Origin: Faecalicoccus sp.
GTDB taxonomy: Bacteria; Bacillota_I; Bacilli_A; Erysipelotrichales; Erysipelotrichaceae
Assembly (NCBI GenBank): GCA_017941505.1
Contig: JAGAWH010000204.1
Location: 1 to 8,687, forward strand
Length of the DNA: 8,687 bases
Direction: 5' to 3'
Shown here: positions 5,230 to 8,687 of the stretch, in pieces
Numbering within the stretch: position 1 is the stretch's first letter
Layout of the letters: each line of letters opens with the position of its first letter
Translations under genes and position numbers: made by a program
The notes under the pieces: model-generated
The model's input: only the letters and a program-made list of their open reading frames with translations
Told to the model about the DNA's origin: nothing
Database searches by the model: none

Positions 5230-5819
5230 AATGTCTGTTGAATTGAAGAAAGCTCTTCCTGGTAAGGTTCAGTAACCAAATGTTTCATAAAATCGCAATG
5301 CAGCAATAAGGCATCCGTTTTATCTAAGGCAGTATTCTCAGCAGGAGAGATTGTATTTGCGACCCATACCATATGCTGGGACAACATAAAATGGGTAATC
5401 GATTGAATCTCTTCCAAAGAGAGCGGAATAATCACGTTTTGATTAACTAATTCGGAAAAGTTTGTTTCCAGATGATGGAGGATCTGCTGCTGAGTTTTTG
5501 CGTAATTCTTGTAGAAATCATCATTGTAGTGAAGCAGATCATTATTGCGAAAGAAGAACCTTTTTTCTATCAAAGCATCGAGCATATCACTGATCAATTC
5601 AAAAAAGTCAGTCAATGTTTTGACGCTTTCCCTGGAAAGATAGATAGGATCATTCAATAATGCCGGTATCATATCGGATTTCTGGTGATAGTAGTAGGTA
5701 ACATTTCCTACCGCAATACCGGTTTCTGCGGCGATTTCCCGCATAGTAACATTGGTAAAGCCTTTCTCGTTAAATAGCTCTAATGCGACATTTAATATCT
5801 TCTCTTGTGTCTGATTCAT
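5208..5819 (-). CDS. TetR/AcrR-family transcriptional regulator
   Basis: The product has 203 residues, normal for the family. The N-terminal 50 residues carry the TetR DNA-binding domain: QEKILNVALELFNEKGF, then the helix-turn-helix TMREIAAETGIAVGNVTYYY (25-44), then HQKSDM. The C-terminal region (about 60-203) is helical and would form the ligand-binding and dimer domain; its ligand is unknown. The gene is divergent from an orphan PTS EIIB gene and the two promoters overlap, so it probably controls itself and the EIIB gene. There is no Shine-Dalgarno before the ATG, and the -10 box is so close that the transcript should start on or next to the start codon. The last codons form part of the terminator shared with the convergent lipoprotein gene. 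Family membership is secure; the effector and targets are not. Confidence 0.9.
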   Translation of the reverse strand: MNQTQEKILNVALELFNEKGFTNVTMREIAAETGIAVGNVTYYYHQKSDMIPALLNDPIYLSRESVKTLTDFFELISDMLDALIEKRFFFRNNDLLHYNDDFYKNYAKTQQQILHHLETNFSELVNQNVIIPLSLEEIQSITHFMLSQHMVWVANTISPAENTALDKTDALLLHCDFMKHLVTEPYQEELSSIQQTLKNGRFV

Positions 5820-5825
5820 AATCTT

Positions 5826-5854
5826 ATTATAAATATGAATCTTTTTGTTGACAA
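5826..5854 (-). promoter_or_regulatory. Promoter of the tetR gene
   Basis: On the minus strand, TTGTCA (complement of 5849-5854, 5 of 6) and TATAAT (complement of 5826-5831, perfect) have a 17-base spacer. The predicted start is at about 5819, on or next to the ATG (5819-5817), so the message should be leaderless. The -35 box overlaps that of the divergent EIIB promoter. Confidence 0.75.
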
Positions 5855-5876
5855 GAACAAATTAGGACAATATACT
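5848..5876 (+). promoter_or_regulatory. Promoter of the EIIB gene
   Basis: TTGACA (5848-5853, perfect) and TATACT (5871-5876, 5 of 6) have a 17-base spacer. Transcription would start near 5883, giving a leader of about 75 bases. The -35 overlaps the tetR -35 on the other strand, so the two polymerases cannot bind together. Confidence 0.75.
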
Positions 5877-5879
5877 AAA

Positions 5880-5900
5880 ATTGTAAATAGTACAATGTAC
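5880..5900. promoter_or_regulatory. Overlapping palindromes, candidate TetR operator
   Basis: Two overlapping inverted repeats lie at the predicted EIIB transcription start. One is ATTGTA-N5-TACAAT (5880-5896) and the other is GTACA-A-TGTAC (5890-5900). Binding here would block the EIIB promoter. TetR regulators usually bind short palindromes near divergent promoters; the assignment to this regulator is an inference. Confidence 0.5.
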
Positions 5901-5912
5901 GAGATAAAAATG

Positions 5913-5921
5913 TGCTATAAA
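5913..5921 (+). promoter_or_regulatory. Possible second promoter for EIIB (extended -10)
   Basis: TGCTATAAA is an extended -10 box matching the hexamer in 5 of 6 positions. No good -35 is seen at the right distance; the GTACAATGTAC palindrome occupies that place. It could be a regulated alternative start about 30 bases before the EIIB ATG. Confidence 0.3.
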
Positions 5922-5958
5922 AGAGATAAGGAAAATATTGAAAAAGGAGTGATATCTG

Positions 5959-6390
5959 ATGTTGGAAATCTTGTTATGCTGCGGAGCGGGAATGTCTTCC
6001 AGTGCTTTAACTGCACAATGTAATAAAAGTATTATTGCGAATGGTTTAGGTGATGTTGCACATGTGGAGTTTTCACCATTTGATAACTCTCCGCGTGCTT
6101 TACAGGAAAAGAAGCGCGATGTGATCATCTGCTGTCCGCATTTAGCTCGTGAAGCAAAAGAATTTATCGAGAGAAAAGGTATTGATATTCCGGTTTATAT
6201 TCTGCCTCCTCAGATGTATGGCGTAATCAACGGACCGGAAATCGTTCAGGACTGCAAGGATGTTATTGAACGTTTCTACAATGATCCGGAAAGAAAGAAT
6301 CCGGTTCAGTTCCCGGGTGAAACAAACGTATTCCAGATCAAGCGCAAAAGAGCATACTACAACGAATATCCGGATAGAAGAGAGAAGTAA
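5959..6390 (+). CDS. PTS EIIB protein, lactose/cellobiose type, with C-terminal extension
   Basis: The product has 143 residues against about 100-105 for the family. EIIB proteins take phosphate from EIIA on a cysteine and pass it to the sugar bound by EIIC. The active-site loop is CGAGMSSS (8-15), with Cys8 the expected phosphocysteine; Cys7 lies next to it. Other family-like parts are KKRDVIICCPHLAREAKEF (51-69) and MYGVINGPEIVQD (86-98), similar to the YGMMNGxxVL segment of cellobiose EIIB. Residues about 108-143 are an added, highly charged tail without a recognised domain. The start is supported by AAGGAG nine bases before the ATG. No EIIA or EIIC gene is nearby, so it must use partners from elsewhere or act as a regulator or phospho-sensor. 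The divergent TetR gene probably controls it. A terminator follows directly, so it is a single-gene unit. Confidence 0.85.
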   Translation: MLEILLCCGAGMSSSALTAQCNKSIIANGLGDVAHVEFSPFDNSPRALQEKKRDVIICCPHLAREAKEFIERKGIDIPVYILPPQMYGVINGPEIVQDCKDVIERFYNDPERKNPVQFPGETNVFQIKRKRAYYNEYPDRREK

Positions 6391-6417
6391 TCATGGCAAA
6401 AATGCCATGATTTTTTT
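6389..6417 (+). terminator. Intrinsic terminator of the EIIB gene
   Basis: AATCATGGCA (6389-6398) and TGCCATGATT (6403-6412) form a perfect 10-pair stem with an AAAA loop; the T run is 6411-6417. The stem includes the last two bases of the stop codon. Confidence 0.92.
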
Positions 6418-6428
6418 ATCTTTTTTTC

Positions 6429-6455
6429 TTAGCAAACTTATTGCATAAGTGCTAA
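6429..6455. promoter_or_regulatory. CIRCE operator 1 (HrcA site), left
   Basis: The element is TTAGCAAAC-N9-AAGTGCTAA. The consensus is TTAGCACTC-N9-GAGTGCTAA. The outer six bases of each arm match, and the spacing of nine is exact; the inner bases differ. It overlaps the -35 region of the groES promoter. Confidence 0.8.
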
Positions 6456-6468
6456 AAATGTGTATAAT
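6441..6468 (+). promoter_or_regulatory. groES-groEL promoter between two CIRCE elements
   Basis: TATAAT (6463-6468) is a perfect -10. TTGCAT (6441-6446) is a weak -35 (3 of 6) at a 16-base spacing and lies in the spacer of CIRCE 1. The transcript would start near 6475, inside CIRCE 2. Confidence 0.65.
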
Positions 6469-6473
6469 AGTTT

Positions 6474-6500
6474 TTAGCAATTATCTAGTATGAGTGCTAA
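6474..6500. promoter_or_regulatory. CIRCE operator 2 (HrcA site), right
   Basis: The element is TTAGCAATT-N9-GAGTGCTAA. The right arm matches the consensus perfectly, while the left arm keeps only TTAGCA. It covers the predicted transcription start and ends directly before the groES ribosome site AAGGAGG (6501-6507), so it is also in the mRNA leader. Confidence 0.92.
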
Positions 6501-6515
6501 AAGGAGGAAACATAG

Positions 6516-8400
<1,885 letters not shown>

Positions 8401-8405
8401 AATCT

Positions 8406-8437
8406 AAAGCGATATGGAAGAAATTCCATATCGTTTT
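8406..8437 (+). terminator. Intrinsic terminator of the groES-groEL operon
   Basis: CGATATGGAA (8410-8419) and TTCCATATCG (8424-8433) form a perfect 10-pair stem closed by a GAAA tetraloop, followed by TTTTCTT. The A-rich 5' flank (8406-8408) extends the stem by pairing with the T run. Confidence 0.9.
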
Positions 8438-8444
8438 CTTATAT

Positions 8445-8473
8445 TTGAAAGATGGAACCTTTTTGATTAGAAT
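8445..8473 (+). promoter_or_regulatory. Promoter of the rdgB-like gene
   Basis: TTGAAA (8445-8450, 5 of 6) and TAGAAT (8468-8473, 5 of 6) have a 17-base spacer. The start would be about 8480, only about ten bases before the chosen ATG at 8490, so the leader is very short. Confidence 0.65.
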
Positions 8474-8489
8474 AGATACGGTGATGAAA

Positions 8490-8687
8490 ATGAAAAGAAT
8501 TTGGATCGCATCTTCCAACCAGCATAAAATTGAAGAATTTCAGGAAATGATGCCAAACGTAGAAATTAAATCGATGAAGGATTTAAAAGAACCTGTCGAA
8601 ATTATTGAAAACGGAAAGACCTTTGAAGAAAATGCCATGATCAAGGCAAGAACCTTATGGGAAGTTGTCAAAGAGCCGGTCATCAGT
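8490..8687 (+). CDS. rdgB: Non-canonical purine NTP pyrophosphatase, N-terminal part (partial)
   Basis: Sixty-six codons are present and the gene runs off the window end. RdgB/HAM1 enzymes hydrolyse dITP, ITP and XTP to the monophosphates and keep these bases out of DNA and RNA. The N-terminus MKRIWIASSNQHKIEEF matches the family's first strand and the (T/S)xNxxK nucleotide-binding motif: Ser9-Asn10 and Lys13. GKTFEENAMIKA (42-53) matches the family's GxTFxENAxxKA segment with the metal-binding glutamates. The visible part ends at PVIS, just where the ADDSGL motif is expected next. An ATG at 8484 and a GTG at 8481 are also in frame; 8490 is preferred because GGTGAT (8480-8485) can act as a ribosome site, but the earlier ATG would fit a leaderless message. 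It has its own promoter after the groEL terminator. Confidence 0.92.
   Translation, partial: MKRIWIASSNQHKIEEFQEMMPNVEIKSMKDLKEPVEIIENGKTFEENAMIKARTLWEVVKEPVIS

Noticed and set aside
5880..5900. Considered as a catabolite-repression (cre) site for the PTS gene
   Set aside because: The bases do not fit the cre consensus (WTGNNARCGNNNNCAWW); a TetR-type palindrome is the better reading.
5805..6023. A 72-codon plus-strand frame crossing the tetR-EIIB promoter region
   Set aside because: It overlaps the tetR start on the opposite strand and the EIIB start in another frame; the sequence is promoter DNA read as protein.
5862..6128. An 88-codon minus-strand frame crossing the EIIB promoter and gene start
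   Set aside because: It is antisense to the EIIB coding region, lacks a ribosome site and family features, and crosses the divergent promoters.

Overview
The window looks like a piece of chromosome from a low-GC Gram-positive bacterium (Bacillota). Supporting signs are strong AGGAGG-type ribosome sites, A+T-rich intergenic regions with sigma-A style promoters, a T-box leader in front of thrS, CIRCE operators in front of groES-groEL and many intrinsic terminators. The threonyl-tRNA synthetase without a TGS domain and the unusual GroEL tail would fit the Erysipelotrichia or relatives of the Mollicutes, but that placement is an inference. No mobile element, CRISPR array, rRNA or tRNA gene was seen.

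Layout. Bases 1-143 are the 3' end of a branched-chain aminotransferase gene, followed by a terminator. Next come two uncharacterised plus-strand genes: a membrane protein with an EF-hand-like loop (209-733) and a 70-residue protein (824-1036) with its own promoter. A very small membrane-protein gene (54 residues) lies on the minus strand at 1048-1212. It is convergent with the 70-residue gene and divergent from a short, catalytic-core-only pyruvate kinase (1278-2264).

A promoter overlapping the pyruvate kinase stop codon then drives a T-box leader (about 2295-2510) that controls thrS (2531-4285). The thrS gene overlaps by 10 bases a solute-binding lipoprotein gene (4276-5193), so both should respond to uncharged tRNA-Thr. 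A terminator shared by convergent genes separates this operon from a minus-strand TetR-family regulator (5208-5819). The regulator is divergent from a lone PTS EIIB protein with a C-terminal extension (5959-6390). Their promoters overlap at the -35 boxes, with a palindrome just downstream.

The last part is the heat-shock chaperonin operon groES-groEL (6516-8400) behind a promoter enclosed by two CIRCE elements. After its terminator comes the start of an rdgB/HAM1-type nucleotide pyrophosphatase gene (8490 to the window end).

Most genes are housekeeping genes. The more unusual points are the compact and interlocked promoters, predicted transcripts with little or no leader at three genes, an orphan lipoprotein in a threonine T-box operon, an orphan EIIB/TetR pair, domain-reduced versions of ThrRS, pyruvate kinase and GroES, and the small minus-strand gene. 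I found no clear evidence of a new multi-gene defence or mobile system. The best candidates for undescribed biology are the T-box-controlled lipoprotein and the TetR/EIIB pair.
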